Shown here one piece after another: positions 46,901 to 57,534 of a stretch of 64,000 nucleotides of DNA. The notes under the pieces were generated by a model. The model was not told where the DNA came from and did no database searches. It saw only the letters and a program-made list of their open reading frames with translations. This stretch comes from Crambe crambe (Eukaryota; Porifera; Demospongiae; Poecilosclerida; Crambeidae). The position numbers were made by a program, and so were the translations under genes. The stretch spans positions 3,968,001-4,032,000 of the forward strand of contig OZ004589.1 in assembly GCA_963924555.1 (NCBI GenBank), written 5' to 3'. The number at the start of each line of letters is the position of its first letter. Position 1 is the stretch's first letter.

Positions 46901-47422
46901 AGTATCTACACATATGGTTATCAATATGTGCTAGAGAGACCCCAGCACACTTCCCAGTCTTGTAAGAGCATGGAGAAGGACCTCGGTCCACAAAAGGTGA
47001 ACTATTATACATTTTATGTTTAAATTACCTCTTCCAACTCCCATTGTACATCTTCCTGCTCTAAGTTTTCTAGTAAATATCCTAAACCACGCCTTCCTTT
47101 ATGTGTCGACTCTTCAATAGGCTGAGCTCTACCAGTCCCATACTTTCCAATACCACGTCCAGGAACATACCCCATTGCAGCCTTAAAAATATATCCTATT
47201 ATAGTCTAGCTTATATATGTCCAGAAAATTTTACCATCATTTTCTGAGAAATTTTGCTGTATTCTTCATTTTCAATGGAGTTGGCAGATCGTTTAGGTAA
47301 GTGCTCCACTTGAGTGTCCTCTAATTTCCTCTTCCGGCTCCCTAAGCCTAAGGAATGAGATGATGTGTAAAAATTAATGTAGTTAGCTTGGCTATACCTG
47401 GGGTACAATTACCCTCCTCCAT
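27688..47422 (-). CDS. CMTR1: Cap-specific mRNA (nucleoside-2'-O-)methyltransferase 1
   Basis: Transfers a methyl group from SAM to the 2'-O of the first transcribed nucleotide (cap1), in the nucleus. The 23 exons are 47422-47398, 47341-47235, 47181-47029, 46169-46077, 44700-44629, 44446-44352, 44294-44225, 39620-39419, 39367-39249, 37075-36979, 36923-36791, 35564-35447, 30919-30852, 30180-30123, 29560-29492, 29318-29169, 29084-28953, 28537-28446, 28386-28318, 28267-28220, 28163-28054, 27999-27891 and 27832-27688. They total 2334 bases in one frame (777 residues; human 835). Seen: basic NLS-like SRKRKLED, G-patch ([20 protein letters not shown], about 45-85), Rossmann SAM site [18 protein letters not shown] (about 220), and the K-D-K triad as AAMK (about 186), MADGG (about 311) and FICK (about 351). 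The C-terminal guanylyltransferase-like and WW-like parts ([19 protein letters not shown]) follow. Large introns hold a Helitron remnant and several TIR elements. Confidence 0.95.
31366..32341. mobile_element. TIR element in a CMTR1 intron
   Basis: The left end reads GGGGGCTCCGACATG and the right end reads ATGTCGGAGCCC, giving about 12-14 bases of inverted repeat, with TA beside both ends. Between them is a plus-strand frame rich in Pro, Glu and Ser (about 31590-31782: [20 protein letters not shown]) that may be a relic exon preceded by TTTCCAG. No transposase was seen. Confidence 0.55.
32398..32600 (+). repeat. Dispersed repeat, copy 1
   Basis: Shares with 40797-41045 the words GTCAATTG.TAACAC, GCATGTCACT, GGCAACAAGG-like sequence and GAAGATAGAAA.AAGCAAGG then GG.GAGACT. 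The order is conserved and the spacing differs by a (GA)n expansion in the other copy. Confidence 0.65.
33090..35240 (+). pseudogene. Helitron Rep/helicase remnant in a CMTR1 intron
   Basis: In shifting frames: [15 protein letters not shown]-like sequence with zinc-type cysteines and [10 protein letters not shown] (about 33160-33245), [20 protein letters not shown] (about 33296-33350), [14 protein letters not shown] (about 33420-33460), [20 protein letters not shown] then [20 protein letters not shown] (33680-33805). These match the Helitron_like_N region. Downstream, [11 protein letters not shown] and [18 protein letters not shown] (about 35095-35225) match motifs V-VI of the Pif1-like helicase. 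Much of the Rep and central helicase is lost, and stops and frameshifts are numerous. The 3' CTRR hairpin terminus was not identified. Confidence 0.8.
35565..36535. other. CMTR1 intron without recognised features
   Basis: AT-rich intron sequence between the CMTR1 exons ending at 36791 and starting at 35564. No coding signal. Confidence 0.4.
36536..36778 (+). repeat. Tandem repeat, three units of about 75-90 bp
   Basis: ATACCTACAATATACATGA is repeated three times (about 36584, 36669, 36746), each followed by TTAA(C/T)GTG.AGTATT and preceded by a CCTAG(C/T)AACAT(G/A) word. The array ends at the CMTR1 exon donor region near 36791. Confidence 0.85.
37530..38580 (+). repeat. Purine-rich degenerate repeat tract with G/C-run island
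   Basis: A strongly purine-biased plus strand with recurring words such as GCTGACAGAA, AAGCAGGGAGCT, AAGTCAAG and AAGCTGCAGCAGA. It is interrupted at about 37690-37775 by near-symmetric G and C runs (GGGGGGCTCCAGCCCCCC). Chance ORFs occur on both strands; none has a recognisable domain. Polypurine tracts can form triplexes (inference). Confidence 0.6.
39734..40373. mobile_element. TA-flanked MITE, 640 bp
   Basis: The left end reads CTGTATAGTGCTTTATTTTC then GAGGCACT; the reverse complement of the right end reads CTGTATAGTGCTCTATTTTC then AAGGCACT. Both are flanked by TA (39732-39733 and 40374-40375). The interior has further TTTCGAGG / CCTCGAAA words near both ends and no coding frame. It lies in the CMTR1 intron just before the exon starting at 39620. 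Confidence 0.85.
40797..41045 (+). repeat. Dispersed repeat, copy 2, with (GA)n
   Basis: Second copy of the repeat at 32398-32600, split by a (GA)n microsatellite at 40893-40967 (about 37 units). Confidence 0.7.
41046..43050. other. CMTR1 intron without recognised genes
   Basis: No recognisable coding frame. A short direct repeat, ACATTTCAAGTTGGTCT with minor variation, occurs at about 41855 and 41951. Confidence 0.4.
43055..43715 (+). mobile_element. Repeat family X, copy A (starts with foldback)
   Basis: The first 290 bases fold back: TAGGGATGGCTGTGTGC near 43087 and TTCAAAAAAGTTCAGCAACA pair with TGTTGCTGAACTTTTTTGAA and GCACACAGCCATCCCT near 43288-43318. The following 400 bases (TTTTTTGATAATCCTCTATT ... 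GTGCCTAGGGTTTA ... ATGACAGATTC) recur inverted at 45170-45470. Thus the foldback is part of a longer unit. Confidence 0.75.
44975..45002 (+). repeat. (ATC)n microsatellite
   Basis: About nine ATC units in a CMTR1 intron. Confidence 0.95.
45170..45770 (-). mobile_element. Repeat family X, copy B (inverted relative to copy A)
   Basis: Reverse complement of copy A over most of its length: the foldback part is at 45463-45766 and the non-palindromic tail at about 45175-45465. The two copies lie in one CMTR1 intron region (on either side of exons 44700-44225) in opposite orientation, so recombination between them could invert those exons (inference). Confidence 0.75.
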
Positions 47423-48460
47423 GGTTTAAAAACTTTCGCTAGGAAAAGGGTCGAATCAACCGCCCACGCCCGGCGCCCAGCTAGCTCGATCAGCTATATC
47501 CGTGGGGCGTGGCTCATGATAGAGAGGTGCTATCTTTGCACAAGAGCCAACAAGTTGCTGCTAAGAGCGTAGAGCTAGAGCTAGAGATAGCTTCACTCTA
47601 GCACCTGCCACGCCCCACGAAAAAACCACGGAAGTTCTAAGTGAAGTGAAATCAACAGTAGCTAGGCTTTGTATGTAATTGCAGCGAGGGAGCGCAGCGA
47701 GCGAGCTGACTCTCAGGTCATGACTCATTGAAATTTTAAATATATATATATCCCACCTAATACATTTACTCCCATAGAGAAAAGTGCTCTTACGGTCATA
47801 AATTCCCTCCCTTAGGGTAAAATGCGTTATGACTCATAAACGCACTGTTCCCCAGGCTATGAATAACAACAGTTTTAGGTTTTCTGAAGCTGACTGTTGG
47901 AAGAAGATGATATGAAGATAATTTATGAGATAATGATTGTCATCAGCTAGCTATTACCAAAGAGTTTATTTCTGTCTCTGTATTATGTTGGTAGTTTATA
48001 GCTGACTGTTGGAAGAAGATGATTATAAAGTTAACGATCAGTCTATAACATTGTCATTAACCATTAACTATTATAAAAGAAGCTATTTCTGTCTCTGGGT
48101 AGTTTATAGCTGATTGTTGGAAAATGAAGTCATCTGGTGCTGGGTCACAAGGAAACTTCATAGCTTTTTTTTTTGTTTTTTTTTTTTTTGTTTTTGTTTT
48201 TATTTTGCAATTTTCCACAAGAAGAAATTATTTCTAAGACCCATTGGTATTTTTTATACCTTCCGCTAGCTTCGCTGTCGCTAGCAAACACAAAACGTGG
48301 GTGGAGGAACTCGTTAATAGCTAGCTAGCTGGGTGTGGTGGGCCGGGCATGGGAGGAGCCTCGTAGTTCGTAATCGATCTTGCTTGAGAGCGCGCGTCAC
48401 AGGACAGGGACAAGCCATGGCAGGAGTTTCGTATCGTAACTAAGGGCATAGATACTATAC
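47423..48460. other. CMTR1 upstream region with a tandem repeat
   Basis: Holds the presumed CMTR1 promoter (no TATA box seen). At about 47885-48130 there are two to three units of roughly 115 bp sharing AGCTGACTGTTGGAAGAAGA, TATTTCTGTCTCTG and GTAGTTTATAGCTGA. A T-rich tract lies at about 48165-48205. Confidence 0.5.
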
Positions 48461-48463
48461 CTA

Positions 48464-48949
48464 CCTGTTACAGAATGCTTACAAGTTGTAGATTTTTCGC
48501 TGTGTACAATAACGAAGAAACCTCCGTTGCTACGGCTTGTTGACGACCGTTACTATACAACACGGAGTGTCCGCGCATGTTTTGTATTGTTGTAATGGAA
48601 AAATTTGGATGCACAGAAATCGTTTCCAATATCCCGGGGCGGAGTATAGTATCTATGCTAAAATCTAGCTGGCCTAATGTACTGCAGCCTCGTATGAAAA
48701 CAATCCCTACATTTACATTCACTACCTATAGCAGTTGTAAAAGTAGGGATTATTTTCATACGAGGCTGCAGTACATTATATAGCCCAGCTAGATTTTAAG
48801 CTACGAAAAGTACTGGCTATAACACTACTATAGCATCTGTACCAAGGAGTGACTGTAACATCATCAGATAAGAATAAAATTAATAGCGATTAAACTGAAG
48901 ACATAGCCAAGCTTAGCTACACAGCGAAAAATCTACAACTTGTAACAGG
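48464..48949. mobile_element. TIR element with a nested foldback MITE
   Basis: The left arm (48464-48507) has CCTGTTACA then CAAGTTGTAGATTTTTCGCT; the right arm (48918-48949) is its reverse complement with a deletion (AGCGAAAAATCTACAACTTG then TAACAGG). Nested inside at about 48656-48800 is a second hairpin whose arms contain TGTACTGCAGCCTCGTATGA and TCATACGAGGCTGCAGTACA. A relative of that nested hairpin is at 61890-62015. Confidence 0.75.
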
Positions 48950-49038
48950 TCTGGACTGCCCCACATACCAGTTATGACCTGTACACAGGTCTGTAACGGG
49001 TCAGTAAAATCTACAAGTCTGTAACAGCATAGATATTA

Positions 49039-49896
49039 GACACGGAACAGGATTGGAAACTGCCTACGTCATATGACGTCACTCCCATTAAGCTAATACA
49101 TTTCGCGCATGCTATCCGCGTTGTAACCATAGAAAATTTAGCCCTATTGTCGCAATACATTTTCTGAGGAAGAGAGGTACAGACTTTGTGGGACTAGAGC
49201 TACGAGTGCAAGTACTTTTCTAGCAATTTTATCCTATAGAAGTTTGGAAGGTAAAGTTTCTTACTGGAATAGACTGAAATAAAGAGTGTAGTAATTGTTC
49301 TTGGTGTAGGATATGTTGCTAAAGATTTTATAGGCCTACCAATTTGTGGGACTAAAACAGGACTCGCATAAATTTAGAAGTCAAGTGTTTGGTATCTTTT
49401 AGTAGTATAATAGTTTGTCTATCGGATGATATATGTTATATTGATTCATAGCTGTTAGTTTTTTTTTGATTGCAGTGTTAAACTATGGGTTAAATAGTTA
49501 TTATTATTACATTTCTATTATTTATTTGCATTATCATGTTTTATTATCCACTCCATAAAGCTCTCTGCACAAGAATGGGCATCTATAGATGGCTGGAGAG
49601 GAAGACTAAACTCTTCATCTTTCAAAATCCTTGAGATACTGAATCTCTCATAGATTTGTACTGTCTAGCTAGATCTAGTATCATATTAAGTTTTATTATT
49701 TTTATAGAAACACAACATGGAAACACTCTAGCCCAGCTAATATTAAGCTACTAGACTAATATCTACTCTGATATCTTTTGCAGAACTCATCCTTAACTAT
49801 GTGGTAACTATGCATTCATATCTCGCGCCAAAATTTCCCGGCAAACACGGATAGCACGCGCATGGTAGTATTAAGTTTCCAATCCTGTTCCGTGTC
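49039..49896. mobile_element. TA-flanked TIR element, 858 bp
   Basis: GACACGGAACAGGATTGGAA then ACT at the left end is perfectly inverted at the right end (23 bases). TA flanks both ends (49037-49038, 49897-49898). The interior is AT-rich and has no coding frame of note, so it is non-autonomous. Confidence 0.85.
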
Positions 49897-50845
49897 TACT
49901 ATCTATGGTAACAGGTCCGTATTTTTGGACTGTATCAGACCTGCTGCCCCACCAACTGCCTACAGATCAAAAATTAGTACTTCAGGTGCCTAGGGTTTAC
50001 GAATTTTTGTTATTACATACCTGTTACAGTAGTACTTTGCTTTCTATGCATGCAGCTGCCTGCTACTTAGCTACATAACACAACAGCAAAGCACAAATGA
50101 ACTATCAGCTCAACATTCCTACAGCCTTTTGGGCAGCAGGCACAAGACTGACAATAGGCTTATCTAAGCGGCTTGTAGGCACTAGGCTTATCTAAGTGCT
50201 TTGAGGTAAGCATGTATGCAGCTGCCTGCCACCACTTACATGACTCTTAACAATATCAAGCACTGAAGCCTATCAGCTACTTTAATTGCTCACTATCAAA
50301 TGCTGCACATTGCTACAGATACTCAACAGCAAATGAAAATCGTTGAAGAATACTTGCTTGCTCGCTCGCTGTCAACTGAATGTTGAACATTGCCCTAGTT
50401 AGTTATGATCAAAATGTGCAAAATTACTAAGACATGCATAACTCTTCTATTGGTGATACTAAAAATTTAGAAATTTGCACTATGAATATACATTATTCTA
50501 TGATATCCTGCTGTATTTAGAATTTTTTGAATGATTACAGAATTTCAGGTTGGTTTAGACATAGTACCTCTTTCTGAGAGAATGATTGAGATAGTTGTGG
50601 CTTAGTACACGATTATTAGGGAAATTAAAGTGCAGGATATCATAGATCTCATTGAGAACATTCCAAAAACATGCAATTGGAGTATTTTAAAGGTACCAAC
50701 AAAGAGATATTCACGTCTTGGTGTCAAAAAAGTTGGTATTGAGAAAATCAACGATATAGAATACATAACAAGATCATTAGTGTCAAAAAAGTTGGTATCG
50801 AGAAATTCATGGATAACATAATGTTGAGAGTTCACACACTGATTA
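49897..50845. other. Non-coding stretch with short repeats
   Basis: Words such as TAACAGGTC and AGACCTG link this area to the TIR element at 48464-48949. A direct repeat, GTGTCAAAAAAGTTGGTAT, occurs at about 50720 and 50779. Confidence 0.5.
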
Positions 50846-52796
50846 AGGTTGTGGTACTGGATCATCAAAACCCTTACGCTTAGCTCTTGCCTTTCTTCTC
50901 AAGCTTTTGTAATGATCTGAGGCCTTATATTCACTCTTCTCCAGCCTTTTGAGATCTTTTTCTTGCAACTGAAGCTTACATAAAGAAGATGGTTGAAGAC
51001 CAAGATCTTTGGAAATATCATACAGAGATGTGGAGCCATCATTGCAATTGCAAACTGCAATTGCACAAGCAGTTTCAATGGCCATCCTTCCTAAGAAGAG
51101 TTCCTTTGGGCAGAGTTTCCATACTGTGGAGTGCAACGATTCATTGGGATTTTGAGTGAAACCCCCTAAGCATCTCTGCAACAGATCCTTACTTCCAAGA
51201 CGGTTATAAATAGGTTGAAGAAGCTGGACAATAGCTGAAGGTATTGGTTTTTTCTTGTGCTGGTATGCTATACCATTAGCCAATGCCTTTTGCCATTTAC
51301 ACCATGATGTTGCTCCCTGGGGACAAAAATGATGTCGAGCCTGCTGATCTGAAGAGTTAGCATGTAATAGTGATGCTTGGACAGCTCACATCATGCCTTG
51401 AAGATCACCTTTATTCCTTCTTATGGAATCCCCATAATAATTTTGTAAAGAGTTGATCAAAGCGTCGGTAAGTCTACCTGCTCCTCCAATTGGTTTTATT
51501 ATCAGAAAGTTTCCTTCCCTTGTACTGTTTCTTTAGCTCACGGAGAGCTGTACCCATCCTTTTCTGTACATGGCCAACACAGTCTACTTTTACCACTTCA
51601 TGACTTGGACCATAAGGCTTCTGTTCCAAGAGGACAGCATGTGTCTTGGCATCACCATCACAAATAAGATGTTTGTAACGTATATTGAAGTCGAGAGACC
51701 TTGCAAACATTTTCAAAATGCCATTGCAGCTGCACTGCCCTCAAAATTCATTTCACACTCCCCCTCGTGTTTTTTCTTCCATTCCTTATATTTACAACCC
51801 TCCCAAAACTTGCAGCCTGGACAGAATTTGGAGAGTACTATGTAATCCAAAAAATTTTTTGTTTCATGTTCAATAACAAACATTGCTCCAAAGAGTGAGG
51901 AAAAACCATGACATTGCCATGTTCCATCTGAGCTTACTGTAACATCAACAATGTCATCATACGGCACTCCATAACAATCATGCACTTCTTTTCTTGCTCG
52001 TTGCATGCTGGCTTGGGCTTGAGCAATACAATGATCGTTGATCACTTTTGCATGCTCTTTATATGCAGATTGTGATACTGGACCAGGTAGTCAAGTAAAG
52101 AGCAAAATGAACTCAACGAAGCCCCAGTACCTCCTACACATTTAGTAGCAAATATTATTTTGCGATTGATCAAAAAAGCTTTGTTACTGGGAGGAATTTT
52201 TGTAGCATTACCACATGCTTCACATGACAATTCAGGACTGGTATATAAGCCTTGGTGCTTACTCAAATCTTGTTTGAAGATTATTGGGCCTTCAATACAG
52301 TAGTAGCATCTTTTAAGGCCTCATTTAATCCGTCTATTTCAAGAAGAATAAGTTTTCTCCCATCCTCCAAATCTTCATCATCAGAATCAAACAAACTATG
52401 AGGAGCCTTACTTAGCCTTTTTCTAACAGTACTTATAGTACCTGAACTTGAAATTGAAGAGCATGAAGATAAGGCCATGATTGAAGAGGCTGTTGAAGAG
52501 GCTGGTGTTGAAAACACTGAAGTAGAAGCTGGCATTGAAGAGAGTGGAATAACTGGGTTAGATGAAGTACCAGTCGAGCAAACAGTAGATGGAGGTGAAG
52601 CTTGTACTGAAGAAGCTGGGCTTGAAACTGGAGTGACAGTAAGTGTAGTTGGAGGTGAAGCTGGTACTGAAGAAGCTTGGCTTGAAACTGGAGTTGAAAC
52701 AGCAGTAGGAGTAGATTCTGGCTTGCTTTTTCGCTTTCTGATATGTGGAGGGACTATTTTCTTCCTTCTAACTGTCCTTTGTTTAATTCCAGGCAT
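50846..52796 (-). pseudogene. Mutator-like (MULE) DDE transposase, decayed
   Basis: The start MPGIKQRTVRRKKIVPPHIR is followed by a Ser/Pro/Thr-rich region (about residues 30-120), then a stop at 52281 and a stop-ridden Cys-containing part. The catalytic region continues: VDVTVSSDGTWQCHGFSSLF (first Asp), KHLICDGDAKTHAVLLEQKP (second Asp), VDCVGHVQKRMGTALRELKK, a frameshift at about 51500, GGAGRLTDALINSLQNYYGD, a TGA at about 51388, HHFCPQGATSWCKWQKA, and FTQNPNESLHSTVWKLCPKE (Glu). The SSDGTW...CDGDAK...NPNESLH layout is that of the Mutator-like transposase domain common in cnidarian and sponge genomes. It ends in a Lys/Arg-rich tail. At least three lesions make it inactive. No TIRs were identified. 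Confidence 0.85.
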
Positions 52797-53634
52797 CTTG
52801 AATTCACACGTGGCAACTTTGAATTTTAAATTAAAAATTCAAACGGAACTCAGCTGGCTAGCTAGCTTAGATTACATCATGTATTTAGCCTTTTCTAATT
52901 CTAAGAAAGCAAATTTGAAAAAAATGGCTGAAGAATATAGAAGATCAAAATCAAGAATCTCATGGTTGGTTAGGCACCTTTTGCAAGGATTTTGCTCCCT
53001 TCTTGAAGAATAGTGGGCTGTATATATGTGTACTTATCCAGCCATAGGTATTAAATAAAGCATATTTCATTTCAGTGAAGTATTTTAGTGTTAGTTTTAT
53101 ATTTGCATAATAAAAGCAATAACATTTTCCTTCACTTTTGCTTGACTGTATGAACGTGTACTTATTCAGCCATAAGTACTGAATAGAGTATATTTCATCT
53201 CAGTAAAGTGTTTTAGTATCATTTGTAATGATTATAGAAAATAATAAGACAAATAAAATTTTTTTTGATTTTTCTTCTATGTCCCCGGCCCCCCCCCCTT
53301 AAACTGTCACTATGGTGATGCATAAACATATTTAGTTTTACCATGGAAATGTATTATAAATACAAGTGTTACAATTCCTCTGGCTTAGTTTGGAGTCGTC
53401 CTCGACATCCTATACTCAGGTTAGGTTAAAAATGATTACACAAAATATTAATGATAACTACAGTAAAATCTTACATAGATTAACAATACAGGATAGAATG
53501 ATGCATAACTAAGTTGTGATAATACAGGTTGGAATGATTACAAAAATTTACACATTAAACTATGATACGACACAAACAGAGTAACAATACAGGATGGAAG
53601 GATGGAATAATTACAAAAATCTTATGCATGATAA

Positions 53635-54820
53635 CTAGTTAGAGGTGATGTGAGACATTGACCTGGTAATAGGACCTTTCCTTGGTGGTATGACATCAGA
53701 TGATGGTGTAGATGTTTCTTGCTGTTTAGACTTTTTCTGTCGTTTCCTTTTACGTTTAGTTCCAGTCCATGATGTAGTATCTGCAAAGACGAATACGGCT
53801 GAGAGAAACAAATATTGATGGTTCCTTAGGCTGATCAACCAATACCACCTCTGCATTGCTTGGAGTAAGAGCAACAACTCTATACAGACCATGGAATGGC
53901 CTAGCCAGCTTCCATGCTGGGCCTTGTACTTCTCCTGGCTTATGAACCATAACCCTATCACCAACAGACAATTTTGATTCTTTAGCCTTACGATCGTACT
54001 GTTCTTTCTGTGCTTGTCGAGCTTTTCCAATTTTCTCTTGAGCCATTGTCCAAGCAGATGATAACTTTGTTACCAATTCCGTACGATAATCTTCAATATC
54101 TACCAGATATGGTGAAGTTGGCTTACTTAATATGGTCTCAGTGGATATACGAGGATCTCTACCAAATAGAAGGAAAAAGGGTGACTCCCTTGTAGACTCT
54201 TGGGCAGAAGATCTGTAAGCAAACAAAAGGTGTGGCAAATGATCATCCCAGTCATGCTGTTTGACTTCACAACACTTTGCAACCATGTTAATTAAACTTT
54301 TCTACGAGACCATCTGTCTGAGGATGGTATCCAGAGGTATTGATTTTCTTAACTCCAAGTATCTCACACACACCTTGAATGAGATCGGACATGAAATTAG
54401 CACCTCGATCAGAAAGCAACTCCTCGGGAATACCATGTCTACACACTATGTGTTCCACAAATAACCTTGCAATAGTATCCGCATGTTGGTCAGGGACAGC
54501 AAATGCCTCTACCCACTTAGTTAAATAGTCAACAAAACATACAACATATTGTAGTTGTTAAAGGTAATTGCAATAGATCAACACCAAGACAGTGAAACGT
54601 GGTATTGGGGTTAATGGAGGTCAAAAAGATCTACCTGGTCCTTTCCTACTTGCACAAACCAAACAACTTCGACAAAAATGATGAACATCTGCTCTCATAC
54701 CCTTCCACCAATAATACCTACGAAGCCGATCAACCTTTTTAAAAGCAAAATGACCTGCAAAACAACCTGCATGAGCATCCTGTAAAAGCGTGGAGCGTAA
54801 GCTCTCAGGTACCAGAAGGG
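53635..54820 (-). pseudogene. Ty3/Gypsy integrase region, 3' end of pol
   Basis: On the minus strand: an integrase zinc-binding part (DAHAGCFAGHFAFKKVDRLR then HHFCRSCLVCAS, about 54790-54630), the core (VEHIVCRHGIPEELLSDRGA and TSGYHPQTDGLVEKFN, the Asp and Glu of the DDE site, about 54460-54290), then LPHLLFAYRSSAQESTRESP, LFGRDPRISTE, and C-terminal KARQAQKEQYDRKAKESKL and VGDRVMVHKPGEV (54240-53930). Frameshifts occur near 54285 and 53760. The 5' side is cut off by the satellite starting at about 54822. RT, RNase H and LTRs were not identified; a polypurine-like run lies at about 53285-53300. Confidence 0.85.
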
Positions 54821-54821
54821 A

Positions 54822-56010
54822 AGTTGATTAAGGACCCATTGCTGTTACTCTCCAAAAAGATAAGGTGCGTTCTGTTCCAATGGTCACCAGTACCCTCTAT
54901 GCTAGTACAAACTATATCTGCACTTGATGATCTATATCTCTATTCCTAGTTGAGGAACATTGTCTTCTAGAAGAAGAGTTATTTAAGGACCCATGACCCT
55001 TACTCTCCAAAAAGATAAGGTGCGTTCTGTTCTAATGGTCACCAGTACCCTTATGCTAGTACAAACTATATCTGCACTTGATGATCTATATCTCTATTCC
55101 TAGTTGAGGAACATTGTCTTCTAGAAAAGGAGTTGATTAAGGACCCATGGCCGTTACTCTTTGAAAAAATAAGGTGCTTTCTGTTCCAATAGTCACCAGT
55201 ATCCTTTATGTTAGTACAAACTATATCTGCACTTGATAATCTATATCTCTATTCCTAGTTGAAGAACGTTGTTTTCTAGAAGAGGAGTTGATTAAGGATT
55301 ACTATCCAAAAAGATAAGGTACGTTCTGTTCAAATGGTCACCAGTACCCTCTATGCTAGTACAAACTATATCTGCACTTGATGATCTCAATCTCTATTCC
55401 TAGTTGACAAACATTGTTTTCTAGTAGAAGAGTTGTTTAAGGACCTATGGCCGTTACTCTCCAAAAAGATAAGGTGTGTTCTGTTCCAATGGTCACCAGT
55501 ATCCTCTATGCTAGTACAAACTATATCTGCACTTTATGATCTATATCTCTATTCCTAGTTGAGGAGCATTGTTTTCTAGAAGAGGGGTTGATTAAGGACC
55601 CATTGCTGTTACTCTCCAAAAAGATAAGGTGCGTTCTGTTCCAATGGTCACCAGTATCCTCTATTCTAGTACAAACTATATCTGCACTTGATGACCTATA
55701 TCTCTATTCCTAGTTGAGGAACATTGTTTTATAGAAGAGGAGTTGATTAAGGACCCATGGCCATTACTCTTTGAAAAGATAAGGTGCGTTCTGTTCCAAT
55801 GATCACCAGTATCCTCTATGCTAGTACAAACTATATCTGCACTTGATGATCTATATCTCTATTCCTAGTTGAGGAACATTGTTTCCTAAAAGAGTAGTTA
55901 ATTAAGGACCCATGGCTGTTACTCTCCAAAAAGATAAGGTGCATTCTGTTCCAATGGTCACCAGTATCCTCTATGCTAGTACAAACTATATCTACACTTG
56001 AATCCACTTC
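54822..56010 (+). repeat. Satellite A, forward arm, 155-bp unit, about 8 copies
   Basis: Units start near AAGGACCCATGGC and contain AAAAGATAAGGTGCGTTCTG, ATGGTCACCAGTA.CCTCTA and ACAAACTATATCTGCACTTG. Unit starts (AGGAC) lie at about 54831, 54986, 55140, 55294, 55440, 55596, 55750 and 55905. Copies diverge by a few percent. The first unit abuts the Gypsy fragment. Confidence 0.95.
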
Positions 56011-56339
56011 ACAGTCTGTAACCAAACTAGCTGATGTAATAATAGTAGCTACGTATACCCTCAAATGCAAAAGCAACCATTGGATCTGCAAAGTTTTTTT
56101 CTGTTATAACTTTAACTTCTACATCATTAATAAACCATGTAATGTTAATAGGAGCAGTAAACTCAAAGTACCTTCACAGTAGTATCTGTAACACAATCTG
56201 AATCATGGTCACGCTTGTCTTTCTTTGCCCAGGACACTGAGCTTCCCTGTATGTACAATAATAGGAGATATAAAAATGCTACAATGATCAAGTCTTGCTG
56301 ATTCGGAAATTCTCCCTGAAGAGGACATCTCTACGAATG

Positions 56340-57330
56340 CTGACTACCATACACATTCCACCCCATTATTTGCTGAATGTTACATTTTTGGATGCTACCA
56401 ACCACAGTTCAGGGTACCAGACTACCATAAATGTTTCCACCCCATTACTTGCTGAATCCTACATTTCATGCTGAATGTTGGATGCTCCCAATCAAGAGTT
56501 CAGGGCACCAGACTACCATACACGTTTCCACCCCATTACTTGCTGAATGCTACATTTCATGCTAAATATTGGATGCTACCAGCCAGAGTTCAGGGCACCA
56601 CACATTTCCACCCCATTACTTGCTGAATGTTACATTTCATGGATGCTACAAACCAGAGTTCAGGGCACCAGACTACCATATACACATTTCCACCCCATTA
56701 CTTGCTGAATGTTACATATATTTCATGCTGAATGTTGGATGCTATCAACCAGAGTTCAGGGCACCAGACTACCATACACTTGCTGAATGCTACATTTCAT
56801 GCTGAATGTTGGATATTACCAACCAGAGTTCATGGCACCAGGCTACCATACACGTTTCCACCCCATTACTTGCTGAAATTGCTACATTTCATGCTGAATG
56901 CTGGATGCTACCAACCAGAGTTCAGGGCACCAGACTACCATACACTTTTACAACCCATTACTTGCTGAATGCTACATTTCATGCTGAATGTTGGATGTTA
57001 CCAACCAGAGTTCAGGGCACCAGACTACCATACATGTTTCCACCCCATTACTTGCTGAAATTGCTACATTTCATGTTGAATGTTGGATGGTACCAACCAG
57101 AGTTCAGGGCACCAGACTACCATACACTTTTACAACCCATTACTTGCTGAATGCTACATTCATGCTGAATGTTGGATGTTACCAACCAGAGTTCAGGGCA
57201 CCAGACTACCATACATGTTTCCACCCCATTACTTGCTGAATGCTACATTTCATGCTGAATGTTGGATGCTACCAACCAGAGTTCAGGGCACAGACTACCA
57301 TACACGTTTCCACCCCATTACTTGATGTGA
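56340..57330 (+). repeat. Satellite B, 90-bp unit, about 11 copies
   Basis: Units contain TTACTTGCTGAATGCTACAT, TTCATGCTGAATGTTGGATG and CCAGAGTTCAGGGCACCAGA. Periods of 89-92 bases were counted between 56881 and 57242; early units are truncated. The length is a multiple of 3 in many units, so stacked chance ORFs of about 80-114 codons arise. Confidence 0.95.
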
Positions 57331-57534
57331 TTGAAACATCACTCCTTAAAATTTCATGATGTATTAATATGAAGTCATGATATAGAATTTGCTTGCTAGC
57401 AAGTAATCATTATCGGGAGAAAAAATGAACAGCATCTAGTTTCACAGAAGTAGCAGAAGTTTTTCAATCAGGCGGCAAAGAATTCACTCATCTCACTACT
57501 CAGTTGTAAAAACAGCCATGAGTTCCTCAACTAG

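Noticed and set aside
52477-53013. Plus-strand ORF of 178 codons rich in Glu/Val
   Set aside because: Antisense shadow of the Ser/Pro-rich N-terminal part of the Mutator-like transposase.
56569-57325. Stacked ORFs of 78-114 codons
   Set aside because: They are frames of the 90-bp satellite; unit lengths of 89-92 bp break any long reading frame.
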